Shown here: positions 49,087 through 61,526 of the stretch, piece after piece | Layout of the letters: each line of letters begins with the position of its first letter | Numbering within the stretch: position 1 is the first letter of the stretch | Source of the DNA: Adineta vaga | Lineage: Eukaryota > Rotifera | Direction of reading: 5' to 3' | DNA length: 64,000 bases | NCBI GenBank assembly: GCA_021613535.1 | Contig: CP075497.1 | Span: forward strand, 3,844,001-3,908,000 | Notes under the pieces: model-generated | Told to the model about the DNA's origin: nothing | What the model saw: the letters and a program-made list of their open reading frames with translations, nothing else | Database searches by the model: none | Translations under genes and position numbers: made by a program

Positions 49087-49951
49087 TTAATCAAGACCAA
49101 GATTTAATGGGTGTTTGGGTGTTTCATTAAGAAAGAATTTTTTCATAAATTCGGAAAAAAGATTGTCTAAATCGAAAAAAAAAGATATTCTTATAATTGA
49201 TCTATTTAAATTCAAAAGTTACTTACAATCCATTTTCTTTTGGCCATGTTCAGTAATGAAATCAAAGGCTTTTTCAGCGCTTGATTCATCAATATCCCAT
49301 GAAATAAGCATATTAGCAAATTCATCTTTTGAAACGGCTCGTTCATCTAATATACAAAATAGATTCTTGAAAATATCACTTGTAAAACTATTGATTTACC
49401 CAAAAATTCATTGGCACGAAATAAAGCTTTATGTAATCCTTCGTACCATTCAGGGAATTCATTTTTCTCTTTTAAACCTCCAATAATATCATTCATAACA
49501 TCAAGCCATTCGTCTTGATAAGAGAAAACAAAACAAATTCTTTGATATAAATAAAAAAAGAAAATTGACCTACCTAAATCAATATTTCCATCATTATTAG
49601 CATCACCAACTGCGCATAAATCCCAGAAATATTTCTGAAAATGTTGTTCAAGACGTTTACGTAAAACTTTCAAACGAGCATTTTTTTGAGCATCTTCTTG
49701 TGATACAATCGACTAGATCCATGGAAAAATAGAAGAGGAAAAGTTCAAATTCATTGCTCTAATCAATCATAGAAGAACAAACCTCGATAGCAGCTTCAAA
49801 ATCTGTCCAGTTGACAAGGCCATCATTGTTCGTATCTAAAATAAACAATATAGGATGATATAAGATACATTAGGATTGACTTACCGAGTGTTTTAGAAAA
49901 GAATTGTTCAAGTTTTTTCACGGCAGTTTTCGGAATATTATCACGAGGCAT
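49087..49951 (-). CDS. calexcitin/sarcoplasmic-type EF-hand calcium-binding protein
   Basis: Six minus-strand exons, 49951-49885, 49835-49783, 49712-49574, 49513-49400, 49346-49227 and 49166-49087, encode 190 residues, the usual size for calexcitin and sarcoplasmic Ca-binding proteins. Two canonical 12-residue EF loops are built across exon joins: DTNNDGLVNWTD and DANNDGNIDLDE. The third and fourth hand positions (EFLDERAVSKDE and the region of TEHGQKKMDYNL) lack the acidic ligands and are probably silent. The helix between hands (EWLDVMNDIIGGLKEKNEFP) and the end FFLNETPKHPLNLGLD fit the family. It likely buffers or senses cytosolic calcium; the exact paralogue is unknown. No signal peptide. 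Confidence 0.9.
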
Positions 49952-52900
49952 GATAACAATTCGGTTGCTTTCCTACTTTTATAGTAACTGGGAATGAAAA
50001 AAATCTGAAATGAATAACTCAATAGGTCAATGTATCTAACCATCTATATATATGTACAAATATCTGTATATGAGTAAATTCATTCCTAATGCGATGAATC
50101 GACACATTGATAGAAAGACAACAAAGAAAATCTTTGCACACCGTCCAGAATATTCTAGAGAAATTATTATAACATCTTCTTCATCCATCCTACTCTTGGC
50201 TCCTCCGAGCAACACAAAAGATGGTTATACATAGCGATGGTTAATCATTTTACTGTCACTAGAGAGAAAAAAAAGAGAAAATACAACATATATATATATA
50301 CCGAACAATATGGACATTATTCATCAATGTTTTTTTTCTCTGTCTTTCTCTCTCCCGCTCTCTTTCTTCGTGCGGAAACACTCACCACTTGAATTAGGCA
50401 TTGATTGATTTCGATTCTCGAATATATCTACATAATGCTACAAATCACTCTGCTATAATAATCGTGTTTTTCATGATGTTGTAGATAGAGCGAAGTCATA
50501 CATCATCCGGACAAATGCGTTTCTCTTGAAAAAATCAGAGAGAAAAAGTGTGCAGTTCTTTTCTTAGTACGGGCATTATCCATACTTGGATATAGAACAC
50601 GCTCGTATACAAACAAATGACGTACGAACGGTCTTTCCATCTTCTAATATCGTCGTCAGAACGGACGAGCAAGCGGATAAACGAGAATTATTGTACAATC
50701 AAGATAGTATACCATCGTTTGCCAATGATATTTTTTCTCTAAATGTAGTAGCATAAGCTATTGATGATTAGAATAGACGACAACAGTTATAGCCATGGTA
50801 ATTTGTTTCTTTCTTACTCGGGATAGTTTGCGTATACATAGTAGAAAGGGTTAACAGCTGCTATAAATGACTGGAAAAAATCGTTAGGACAATTCATAAA
50901 AAGCCAAAAGAATACTACGATAAGATCATTGACGAATGTCAAGAATCAAATCTTGTCTTATCTTTAACAGAAAACTGAACGAAAAATAAATTTATTCATC
51001 ATTTCAAAGAAATAGAAAAGAAAAAACAAAATCTTTTCAATTTTTTTAATTTTTGAAGAAGAGATCTTGACTTGATCCTTTTAGGTTTGTTAATGATTTT
51101 ACCAAAAATCAATCAACACAACATATTTGCACGTTTTCTTTTAGATAATAAAATAAACCTCCACATGCCACAATCTCTTTGCATAATTTTAGTAGAAGAA
51201 AATAGCGAAAAGCATGTCAACTATCTGACAACATATATGTCGATGAATAATGATATCATTGAAGACTAAAAATAGATATAGACTAATAGAAATTTACTTC
51301 GATAGATTTCAATGTATAGAATGTATACAATTCATACAAAAAATACCATATTTTATGTTATATTTATAGCAGACAGATGTAAATTGATGAAAATTAAGAA
51401 ACAGATAAAATAGGAGAAACTATCATTAAAAATATAAATAAACTCCTACATTCAAGCATGTGAAAATGCATTAATCCCAATGAGATGTATGTCAAATGAT
51501 TTTCTTATGTTTAGAATAAACAAACATAAAACAAAAAAACTTCTCCGACATATCCACTTAACTTTTATTTTATTTATCTTAATGATTTCGTTCTAAATTG
51601 TGATATTTTCTCTTGATTATCATTTAGTTTTTAATATTGTTTTTCTATCATGCGAAGAATTACACATGAAGATACAACATTTAGTGATTTGACAAAAACA
51701 GATTCATTGTTTCTTCTATTTACACAAAATCTTGTTAAATCTAATCGCACATTGACTATTTATTCAGGCATGCTAATTTTCATTTCGTGTTTATTCATGC
51801 TCTCAATAACAAAGAATAGATTTCATATGTGAATACAATCATTATCATAAGCATGAAGCGATTTCTTTATTCTAAATTACTTGATAATTACATTAGTAAC
51901 GGTATCATAAAAGTGAACAGAATTCGATACGCATTTGAATAAAACAATAAAACTAATCATGTTTTCCATATCGATTTATTCACCATTACTTATAGCTATT
52001 CTTAAAAAGATAAGATATTTTCATGTTAGATCGTAACTTTTGATTCATAAGTGAGAAAATGTGTCGAACTGTTTTATCGTAATCGAAGATCAATAATATA
52101 AGACACAAGATACAGTTGCCGAAAGAGATGATCATTGACAAAGATTTTCTCATCAGATAAACATACTTAGATATTAATTGTTATGTTATCAGGTAGATTC
52201 AAGCGGTAAATATTAGTTTTGTCTTTAAGATGAAAGATGAGTCGTTCTAAAAATAAAACGTTTGTACTTTGGAATTTACATCAATTTCGGTTTCTATGAC
52301 ATGATAATATTTAAAACTGCGCCATATAGAAGAGTTCAGAGAGACTTCGAGTATATTAAATACGAAAGGTGACATAGCAGCTATAATGTGAAAATGTCTC
52401 TTTCTTTTTTTTTCAAAACAAATAACTCATTTTTCGATTCTTATCTAATTTATAAGAAGTTGAAAAAGTAATAGAAATGTAATAAAAAGTTATTTTATAG
52501 AACAATAGCTAAGCTATTTTCTCTGCTTTATTGTCTACTTGTTATCATACAATTTTAATATTAATGATAACATTCGACCTTTGAAATGAATATAAATACG
52601 AAGAAAACAAGAAATGAGACGTGCATTCTTCAATTTTTTTTTCTTTTCATTCGGTTATATGTATATAGATATTCAATGTTCATGACCTAGATTTATGAAA
52701 TAGTATCGCTCTGTAAGTCAGCTGTTGCTTCTCTTCGTTCGGCGTCGTCATCATCATAATCACCACCACCACCGCCACCACTGACTCTTTGCACTGTTCA
52801 AACAACACGACGAACGGACGGATAAAAAAGGATGGGAACAGACGAACACATAAGAGAAAAATGTAAGTCATAGAGAAAGAGAGCGAAGGACCATACGCTC

Positions 52901-53271
52901 ACGGCGTGCTCGGTCGATACTATTATAAGATGACATTCGTGTGAATGTACGTTGTCGAAGAGAGGGTAAGAAAATGTGTATGTGTGTATGTTTGATTTTC
53001 ATGTGAACTTTGGAACGAATGGTATGAGGTGATTGACAATATCCTTATAGACTCTACTCTTAGCTCGTTTTTTTTGTTTCAAGTTCCTTGATAATCGAAA
53101 TATAAGAAAAAAAAGCGAAAGACGAAGAAGAAGAAAGTAAAGGTAAGCATAATAATATTTATTATTCAAAAATCTTTCCTTAGGATAGATAATGTCGATA
53201 AAACAAAGAAAAGATCTGATGAAATGCAAAATTTCATAATAGAATTTCTTTTGTTCTTCAGATATTTTATT
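49952..53271. other. 3.3 kb intergenic region
   Basis: AT-rich, no supported multi-exon gene. A 60-codon frame at 51650-51832 is listed separately. A GT-rich patch (TGTGTATGTGTGTATG) occurs near 52977-52991, and a run of CAC-type triplets near 52758-52778. The acceptor TTTTGTTCTTCAG (ending 53261) marks the leader of the following gene. Confidence 0.55.
51650..51832 (+). CDS. possible 60-residue membrane peptide, unrecognised
   Basis: Starts with ATG and reads MRRITHEDTTFSDLTKTDSL, then a polar stretch and a hydrophobic C-terminal segment (TIYSGMLIFISCLFMLSI) that could span a membrane. There is no homologue I recognise, no acceptor upstream and no neighbour relationship. It may be a genuine small protein, a decayed exon or chance. 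Confidence 0.18.
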   Translation: MRRITHEDTTFSDLTKTDSLFLLFTQNLVKSNRTLTIYSGMLIFISCLFMLSITKNRFHM

Positions 53272-56200
53272 ATGAAGATAGCTGTAAATTCATTATTATC
53301 ATTACTTGATGTGGGAACAGGTTTTTGTTATTGGCTATTAGGACGAGATTTACTTCAAGATGAAATCAAACGTATAGAAGATGTATTCATTAGAGGTAAG
53401 TTTAAAAATAATTCTCGTTATTTGTTTATGTCCAATGCTTTAGTTGAAAAACCCGAAGATGAATATCATCTCATAGATGTACTAAATAGTTTGTCGCCTG
53501 GTAAAGATTTATTACTTGTGTGTGATCGAAAAAATCATAATCTTGTTCAATGGTGTGTATTAAACAAGTATATCCAAGCCCTTCTTGTATTACTCGAATA
53601 TGGATGTAATCCAAGTCGAACAGGAATATCTGGTTGTGATCTTCCACTTGCATTAGCTTGTTGTTTGGGTCAAATGGATATGATAGAATTATTACTTGAT
53701 TATGGTGCTAATCCATCTGAATCAACAATATTATCATCAGATATATTAAAATATTTATCGGAAGAAACGAATCATGAACGTTATTTAAAATTAATTGATT
53801 TATTAAAATATCGAACTTGTGTCACTTCATTGAGTATTGTTTTAACCTTTGATGATTTATCAATGTTTCATCTCTTGACCGGTGAAACAATACGTTCATT
53901 ATCAATATCAGGTTCATCGACATCATCTACATCATCATTAAATATCACTCAAACACTAGACGATACAAATATAAAACTATCTGATACAGACTATGATATA
54001 TTTCGTGAGAAATTAAAAATTGAGAATTTTGTAGAAAATATTCTTCCGAATGAAACCGATGAAGGTATATATCAACAGCAACAACACCAGCAAAATATTA
54101 TTACTAATGATGATCTATCAGATTATGCAGATCATGGACATTTCTTTTCTTTTTGTGATACTCTCGATGTTGAATCAGCTGTCAATAATCAGGATGATGG
54201 TATACAGGTTCGTTTTGTTACTTTTTTTTCTTTTCTTTTTAAAGAAATGCCAAAACGACACAACTGTGCACGTTACTAAACATATTTAATAGAGATTAGG
54301 GACGATATTTCGTTGTAATCAACTAAAAAGAAAGAAAGAAAGAAAGAAAGAAAGATTGAGAGATTAGTTACTGTGTATCAACTTTCACTCTTTCCATTGA
54401 TCATAAACGAATTACACGTTTTGAATTCGTTCTATCAGTTGAAGTAGATTTTTCTTCTCTTCTTTTTCTTCAAGAGTAATAACGATAGCATCTGATTTCA
54501 CTTTTAATCTGTATACATATAGAAGTCAAATTCTAATCTCACATCACGTACTTTCATTTAGGCATTATCAGATAAAGGTAATCACGTGGAAAGAATTCAT
54601 GAAGAAGAAGCTTTCATTCCTGGCGCAACAACAGATGGTGGTTATTATACTGTTGATGGAAGCTCAGGTCGAGTTAAAACACAACCATTACCAGTAGCAC
54701 CTGTTGAAAGACAAGAACAATTACGTGAAACACATCTTAAAGAAGTAATATCAAATTTATGTCCAGTTAATACTGAACAAATGAATCATTGTCGACAACA
54801 AAGTGAAGTTATTCATCGTACGAAAAGTCAACAACAATTAACGAAATTATCGAATTCAAGTCATTCAATGCATCGTCATTCTTTACCAATCAATGTTTAT
54901 GATCAAACCAATGATCAAACATCTAAACGTTTTCGTTCAACTTCATCATTTCTCCTTTCCAATATGTCTAATTCAACAAAACATACTGCTTATCTTTTAC
55001 GTTTATTACATCAAATGATTGAACGTGAAGCTGCAACTATTCTTGAATATTTTCTTCGTCGACATCTCGATGAATTTAATGATCATTTTCATAAAGCAGC
55101 AAGTAGTTCCGATATTCAATTGAAAACATATGAATTATTAGCGAATATCAAATCTGATCGAATCTATAATGTTCTTCTTTCATCCAACTGTGCTTATTTT
55201 AATACAGTTACAACTAGTTTATGTGATCGAGAAAATAATACATTAGTACATTCATTACTTGGACAAGATCCATTGAAATATCAACCAACAGAAATGATTA
55301 AAATGGTCGAACGTTATATGACATATGGATTAAAAGAATTTATTAATAGGTAAAAGAATATTTCTTTGAATATGATTTAAAATTGAAGTGTTTTTTGTTC
55401 TATAGACCGAATTTATCAAATTATTGTATGATACAAATACTTTTATGTAATGAACATTTTCTTAAAATGATCTTCTTTCCACGAAGTCTTCAATCATCAT
55501 CAAAACATTGTAAGTCAAACATTTCGTTGATGTCATTCAAATGAAACGAAACAGAAAGAATAGATTCAGTCTATCAGAAACGATTTTCTTTAGTGTAAGT
55601 AGAGAGTCTTCGGCATTTATTAACTCTTTTACTTACATTTTTGTTCAGTTCTCTTCAGCATGAAATTAATCTCTGTTTTTATTCGACCATAAAATTGATC
55701 ATCTTTTTTTTATTTTAGCTTCGTTAAATACCGAATCATTAACAGTATTATTACCGATCTATGATCCTGAAACCGTTGAAAAATGGCGTCATTCATATTT
55801 GATTCTAATTGAAATTTTAATAAAATATGGTGCACGAATTGATATACCTGTTGGTTCCTATCGAAATAGTCTTGATTGTCTTCTTTCATCTTTGATCGAT
55901 CTTGCAAAACGTTTATCATTGATTCCAACTATATTCGATATGAAATATCTTAAACGTTTAATTCTAGTTCTTCTATCATCTCTAAATCAAACAAAAACAC
56001 GTTTAATCTATTTTAAATACAATATCGAACGTTTAATTCATCTTCTTTATTCCATTCATATTCATAATGATGATTTATCTGATATACTTTCAATACTTCA
56101 TCTTCTTCTTCAATATGAATATCAACCATTGAAATTAAATACCAATACATTCATGCATCTATTTAAATTATGGTTAACAAATCCGAATTTTTTATGTTCA

Positions 56201-56827
56201 AGTTTGATTGGAAAAGATTTATTTATGCAACAATTTCTAACAATTATTGTTCGTCGAATTGGTTTAACATTACAAGTCAATGAAAATCCATTATTATTAC
56301 CAAGTACATCGAATTTATCACGAAAATCTTCATTAACATCACATGATAATGATATTAATCTACAAAATCTCTTTCTTATTCTACTAAATTTAATATCATT
56401 CAATCCAACATGTTTACAAATTCATTCAATCTATGAATTAATCTTAATTTTTCTTAATCATACAACGATTGATATAATTAATAGTGATCTATCACAATTA
56501 CCTATTGTGTATCTATGTTTACAAATGAAATTAATAAATTATACATTATTAATTCCATTTATTGATCTTTTTACCATGATTCATTCATCTTTAATGATTA
56601 CTAAAACAAAAGATACGTTAATACAAATATCCATAAAACGTTTATCAATTGATTTATATAAATATTTTCTTTCGATTGAAAAATCGAAAACATCTGTACG
56701 TTCACTTCGACATACAACAACAAAATATATCTATCATCATTTACAAAAACCATTTGTTGATAGTGTTAATAGTTTACCCATTGGAGATGCATTAAAACAA
56801 CGTTTGATACATTTTCTTGATATTTAA
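53272..56827 (+). CDS. unrecognised ankyrin-repeat protein
   Basis: Four exons, 53272-54207, 54562-55349, 55406-55509 and 55719-56827, encode 978 residues. Ankyrin-type helices occur near the N-terminus (HNLVQWCVLNKYIQALLVLL and DMIELLLDYGANPSE, about residues 85-150) and again near residue 620 (ILIEILIKYGARIDIP). The middle has a Ser/Thr-rich stretch and QQQQHQQN, then a helical segment (TAYLLRLLHQMIEREAATIL). The last exon is rich in leucine helices without obvious motif and no membrane segment of convincing form. I do not recognise an orthologue; the fold suggests a large helical scaffold. The start could be 53224 (adds MQNFIIEFLLFFRYFI), but a clean acceptor ending at 53261 favours 53272. 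Intron 1 (354 bp) contains an AAAG microsatellite. Confidence 0.75.
54325..54354. repeat. AAAG microsatellite in intron
   Basis: About seven tandem AAAG units inside intron 1 of the ankyrin gene. Confidence 0.9.
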
Positions 56828-58382
56828 AAGAAAACATTAATTTCGTGAATCTCTTCTAACTAGTCATTCTTTGGTTTTCTTTTTTTTATGAAAAAAAAAT
56901 TGCTCGCCAAGTCAGATTCTTCCTTTTATTAAACTGTGATCATATTACGTGTTTATTGGCGAGGATTTTCTTATTTGTCTCTTGTATAGATTTTCTTTTT
57001 TTTTACTCTTTTCTTTTGTACGGTGATTCTTCATATTTATTCTCTATTCATTAGCGTATCATCGAAATCTGTTTGTTTTTTGTTGTTTCGAATTCTTGTA
57101 TTGTTATACGAACATTCCTATAGGTCTTTTATTGTTTGATAGGATGCATTACAGATAGAAAGCTTGTGAATGATTAAATGCATTCGGATAGAATTTCATG
57201 AGTGCTAGTGAAACGAAGAATTTATGTTTATATAATTGATTTGATTAAAAAAAACATGTAGATTTATATATATGTATAGACTTGTTTCTTTCAATATTGA
57301 TCGGATAATAGTTGTATGAATGAGATATGTCGACTGATATGTTAAATAAGAGTCAAGGAGTAGAGATGTGTAGATGAATATTGCGCTTGCATAAAAATTT
57401 CTAACGGACCATCTTTTAACACTTACAGTATTCTATTTATGCAGCCAGTTCATCTGATTTAGAATTTATTCACGTTCTTCTATCTCAAACAACTTTTCTT
57501 TATTACTGATGAATGAGATCATCATCGTATGATCATATTACTCCTTTGAAATAAGTTTTTTCCTATCAATCTACCATATTCAGATTTGTTGTCTTGAAAG
57601 GAAACGAAATTATTTGTGATCCATTCTGAATGAACATGTTACAATTCTTTGTCTTTCTATTTCTCGATTAGTATCAATAGGTGAAATATACGGGTAAGAT
57701 TTAACATCAGTAAAAATCATAGATCAATGAGTATTTTTCATCTATCAAATAAAATACAAACACTGTGCACACATCATTTCATTTTAATCAGATTGAATTG
57801 TAAATACTGTCACTATAGAACGACGTTATATAACTTGACATCCATCTCATACTAGTCGTTGATAAGAATAGGTGTACTGATCAGTCAGGTAGTTTATTCT
57901 CAATGAAAAGAAAAAAGAACATCAACAAATGATAAATTCCTCGTTCGAACTGAACTCAACAGAGAGAGAGAGGATGATGTGTGCAAAATGTTCATAGTGT
58001 ATTGATAAGAAGCGCCCTCTATCTCAGACAGCCGATTATTACATAAAAGTAACCAACTGAATTGAAAGTCGAACTCATTCTTTGTTTCACTATTCATTCC
58101 ATCGCAACAGTAGTTTTCTTCTGAAGAAATGATCTGAATCATAATGCAATGACTATTATCTAGAATAAATAAGTTTCTATATATGATTGTCTATCATTCT
58201 GTTGATAGGCAACGTGAAAGAACTGTATTATTCCAGATCAAATTTCTTTACAACTATTTTCATAGTTGAACAACAAATGATTTTATTTTTATCAATTTTT
58301 TTTATTACAATAAAATTATATGAAAATTTAACAGTTCTATTGTAGTTTTCTAGGTGGTGAAAATATATAATATTCAAACGTT
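56828..58382. other. 1.55 kb intergenic region
   Basis: AT-rich with T-rich runs after the ankyrin gene stop and no supported gene. An acceptor (TTGTAGTTTTCTAG, ending 58353) lies 29 nt before the katanin p80 ATG. Confidence 0.6.
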
Positions 58383-61233
58383 ATGAGCATATCCGGTAAC
58401 GACGTTAAACTATGTATGTTTTCGTATGATATTCAATTGCACATTATTCTTTCATATTATTTAGCATCTTTTCCTGTTGGTGAACCACGTACAAATGTCA
58501 CAACCGTTATATTTGGTCATCGATCAGGCAAGTTATTAGCAACAGGCAGTGAAGATCATAGTATTCATATTTATCTCATTGGTCAAACGACATCATTATT
58601 GGTAAATCTTAGATTCTTTAACATTGAATTTCTCTCATTTCATAGCGTTCTAGACATCACAATGTCAAAAGAGTGCTATAACAGCATTACGATTTTCACA
58701 TGAAGAAAATTTATTAGCATCAGGTAGTCGATCTGGTGCTGTACAAATATGTGATCTTGAAAGTCAAAAAGGTAAATTTATAACTCGAAACCATTATAAT
58801 AGGTTATTAGAATGGTTCTTTTTTTATAGTTATTCATCCTGGTGGTCATAAAACAAGTATTCGTTCAATTGAATATTTTCCATCCAGTAACAATTTTCTA
58901 GCAACAGGTGCTGTTGATGGTACAGCAAAGGTTTGTTCAAACCAACGAACTATTCTAGTTTCATATGTTATTGTTTAGCTTTGGGATCCAAGACGAAAAG
59001 GTTATATCTATGATTATAAAGGACATAATGGTGCTATCAATGCACTAAAGTTTTCTCCGGATGGACGATATTTAATTACTGCTTCGGATGACACAGCTAT
59101 TCAAGTAAAAGAAACTATTCATATATACATATATCTCAATGGAATTCAACTCTATGAAAATTAGATGTGGGATGTGACCGCTGGTAAATTGATCAAATCT
59201 TTTCAAGAGCATCAAGGACCTGTATATACAATTGAATATCATCCAAAGGAACTTTTATTAGCATCAGGTGGCGCTGATAGGTAATGATTGATAATTTAAA
59301 ATCAATAAAATTAACATTTGAAATTTTAATTTTTTTCATTAGACGAATCAAATTTTGGGACTTGGAAAAACTCCAATTTATTTCTGAAACTGACATTGAA
59401 ACATCAGCTATAAAGTATAAATTATCGAAACAAATGTTTTAATCGAGGAAAAGAACATCATTAAATTTTGTTTAGATGTTTAGCATTTGAACCGACAAAT
59501 GCCAATTATTTACTTTCCGGATCTAATGATATGTTACGTGTTTATAATTGGGAACCAGTTCAATTACTTGATAGTGTTCAAATTGGTTGGAAAAATATTC
59601 TTGACATGACAGTGCATAAAGATAAATTGGTAAATTTTTTCGATGATTTGTTTATCATTGAATGCATCTATTAACTTTTTTCTTCTAGTATGGAGCATCT
59701 GTTTCACAAAATAATGTTTATGTTGGTTCAATTCAACTACAGGTGTGTGTTCTTTTGTTGAATAAACAATTGAAAAGAATTTAAAGTGTATATTTTCTGA
59801 AAAGAATTTAAAAACAAAACGACGTATTTCACCTGTTCGTGATTATTACCCAAGTGATCCTAAAGCACCACCAGTAGCAACTGGTACTATTACAGGTCGA
59901 CGAAGTCAATATCAAGCAATGGCTGTCAAAGATGAACAAGTCAAGTAATGATAAATAAGAACTTTTCTTTTTCATCGATCTATTTTGTGAATTTATCTAT
60001 TAGACTTCAACGAGAACTATCTAGTGGTAGTAATATTGATGAATCAAAATCAAATGTTGCTGATAGCGTTATGATTGATAATCAAGCTGATTATGAACAA
60101 ATTTTCCGTGCTAAAGCACGTTTACCGCGTTCACCAAGCCATCAAGGTGTTGCTGCTCAACCTGCAGTACCATCATCATCAGCTGGATTTAACATGCAAG
60201 CAACAGCAGCAACTGAAACCTCATCAGTTCCACTTGCTGTAGCAGTTAAACCTAAAGTTTCTCAATCAATTTCACCTCCACCACAAGTAATTTCCATTCA
60301 TTTTCGTTCTAATAAATTAACTGAATGATTTGTTTCTGATAAATAAGGTTGATATGTTGATGCCTCCTATTCAAATGCCTAATCCATCAATAACTCCACC
60401 GGATACTGTAAGATCAAAAGAAATCATTTTGATTTTTACCTTTCTATTCATTTGTATTTAGCCTCGAACTAATGAACAAATCTTCTCAAATCTATCAAAA
60501 GGAAATAAAACGATTGCTTCAGTGCAACAACAACGACAACGTAATCTATCTTTATTAGTAGCATTATCACGTACAAGCGGTTCACAGGTAAAATTATTTT
60601 AAAAAAAAACACTCCGGCTAGTTCCAGTATTTTCACTATTTTTTATTGTAGACATTCCAAGCGGTTACAGTTTCACAAGATCTCTCACTTGAATCTTTTC
60701 TATTACGTTTTGTTCTCGACAAATTACCTAAGTAAATACTTTTCTTAAAAAGTTTCACAAGAGAGAATTATTGATGTTCAACTTTATAATCTAGACGTGA
60801 ATGGAATTTGGAAATATGTATATTAGTTTTACCAGCTATACGAGATTTAATTAAATCTCATTATCATGGGTAGGATCATCTGTATGAAGATTTGCTTTTC
60901 TATACAATCGTTTATTGTTTTAGATATAATCTAACAGCATGTCAAGGTTTGGGAAAGATTCTTGGTGATTTTGGCAAAATGATTTATGATAATGTTGGAG
61001 CAAAATCCATTGGTGTTGATATTAGTCAACAAGAACGGTAAGTAATTTGAATTGATTCAATTGTATGAGATCTTCTTTGAATGTTTAGACGTGAGAAATG
61101 TCAATCATGTCATCATACTTTACATGAAATTCGTTGTTTAATTGAAAGTCGACTGAAAAATGTATCTGATTCTTCCTTACAAAAAGAATTCGGTGACAAT
61201 TTAGCTTTACTGAACGCTCTTGAGCGTTCCTAA
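58383..61233 (+). CDS. KATNB1: katanin p80 WD40-containing subunit B1
   Basis: Seventeen exons: 58383-58413, 58465-58601, 58654-58771, 58830-58930, 58979-59104, 59165-59280, 59343-59414, 59476-59629, 59689-59742, 59805-59944, 60004-60286, 60348-60407, 60462-60587, 60652-60731, 60795-60869, 60924-61037, 61089-61233. The 643 residues are close to the human length of 655. Six or so WD40 blades occupy the first 280 residues, with [60 protein letters not shown] and RVYNWEP matching katanin p80. A Pro/Ser linker follows, with the short [13 protein letters not shown] motif, then the helical con80 domain (about 480-643; [30 protein letters not shown]) that binds the p60 ATPase. The complex severs microtubules at centrosomes, spindles and cilia. 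Exon 3 uses the second of two AGs (58653); the first would give a stop. Confidence 0.96.
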
Positions 61234-61526
61234 ATGAACATATTTTTCTTCCTCTCATCATTGTTATTATCCGTCATTATTACTTTCGGTTTTTTTGCTT
61301 TTCTTTTCCATGCAGATACGAACCAATTTCTATTTCACGCACTGTGATACATTATCATCTTAACACTTTTTTTTGCTTCTCGCTCTCTTCTAAACTAATG
61401 ACACACGCACAGATTGAGTCGTCTTTTTTTCGTGATGTTGTATATCTTTATTAATATATATATATATATATAACAACACCATATATGTATGAATTTTGTT
61501 TTTCTTTTTTGGATAAATTTGAAATA
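61234..61526. other. intergenic with TA repeat
   Basis: 293 bp with a TA microsatellite at about 61452-61472. It contains the KATNB1 3' region and the leader of the next gene. Confidence 0.6.

Noticed and set aside
58646-58653. First AG as acceptor of KATNB1 exon 3
   Set aside because: It leads to an in-frame stop; the AG eight bases later gives the conserved WD40 sequence.
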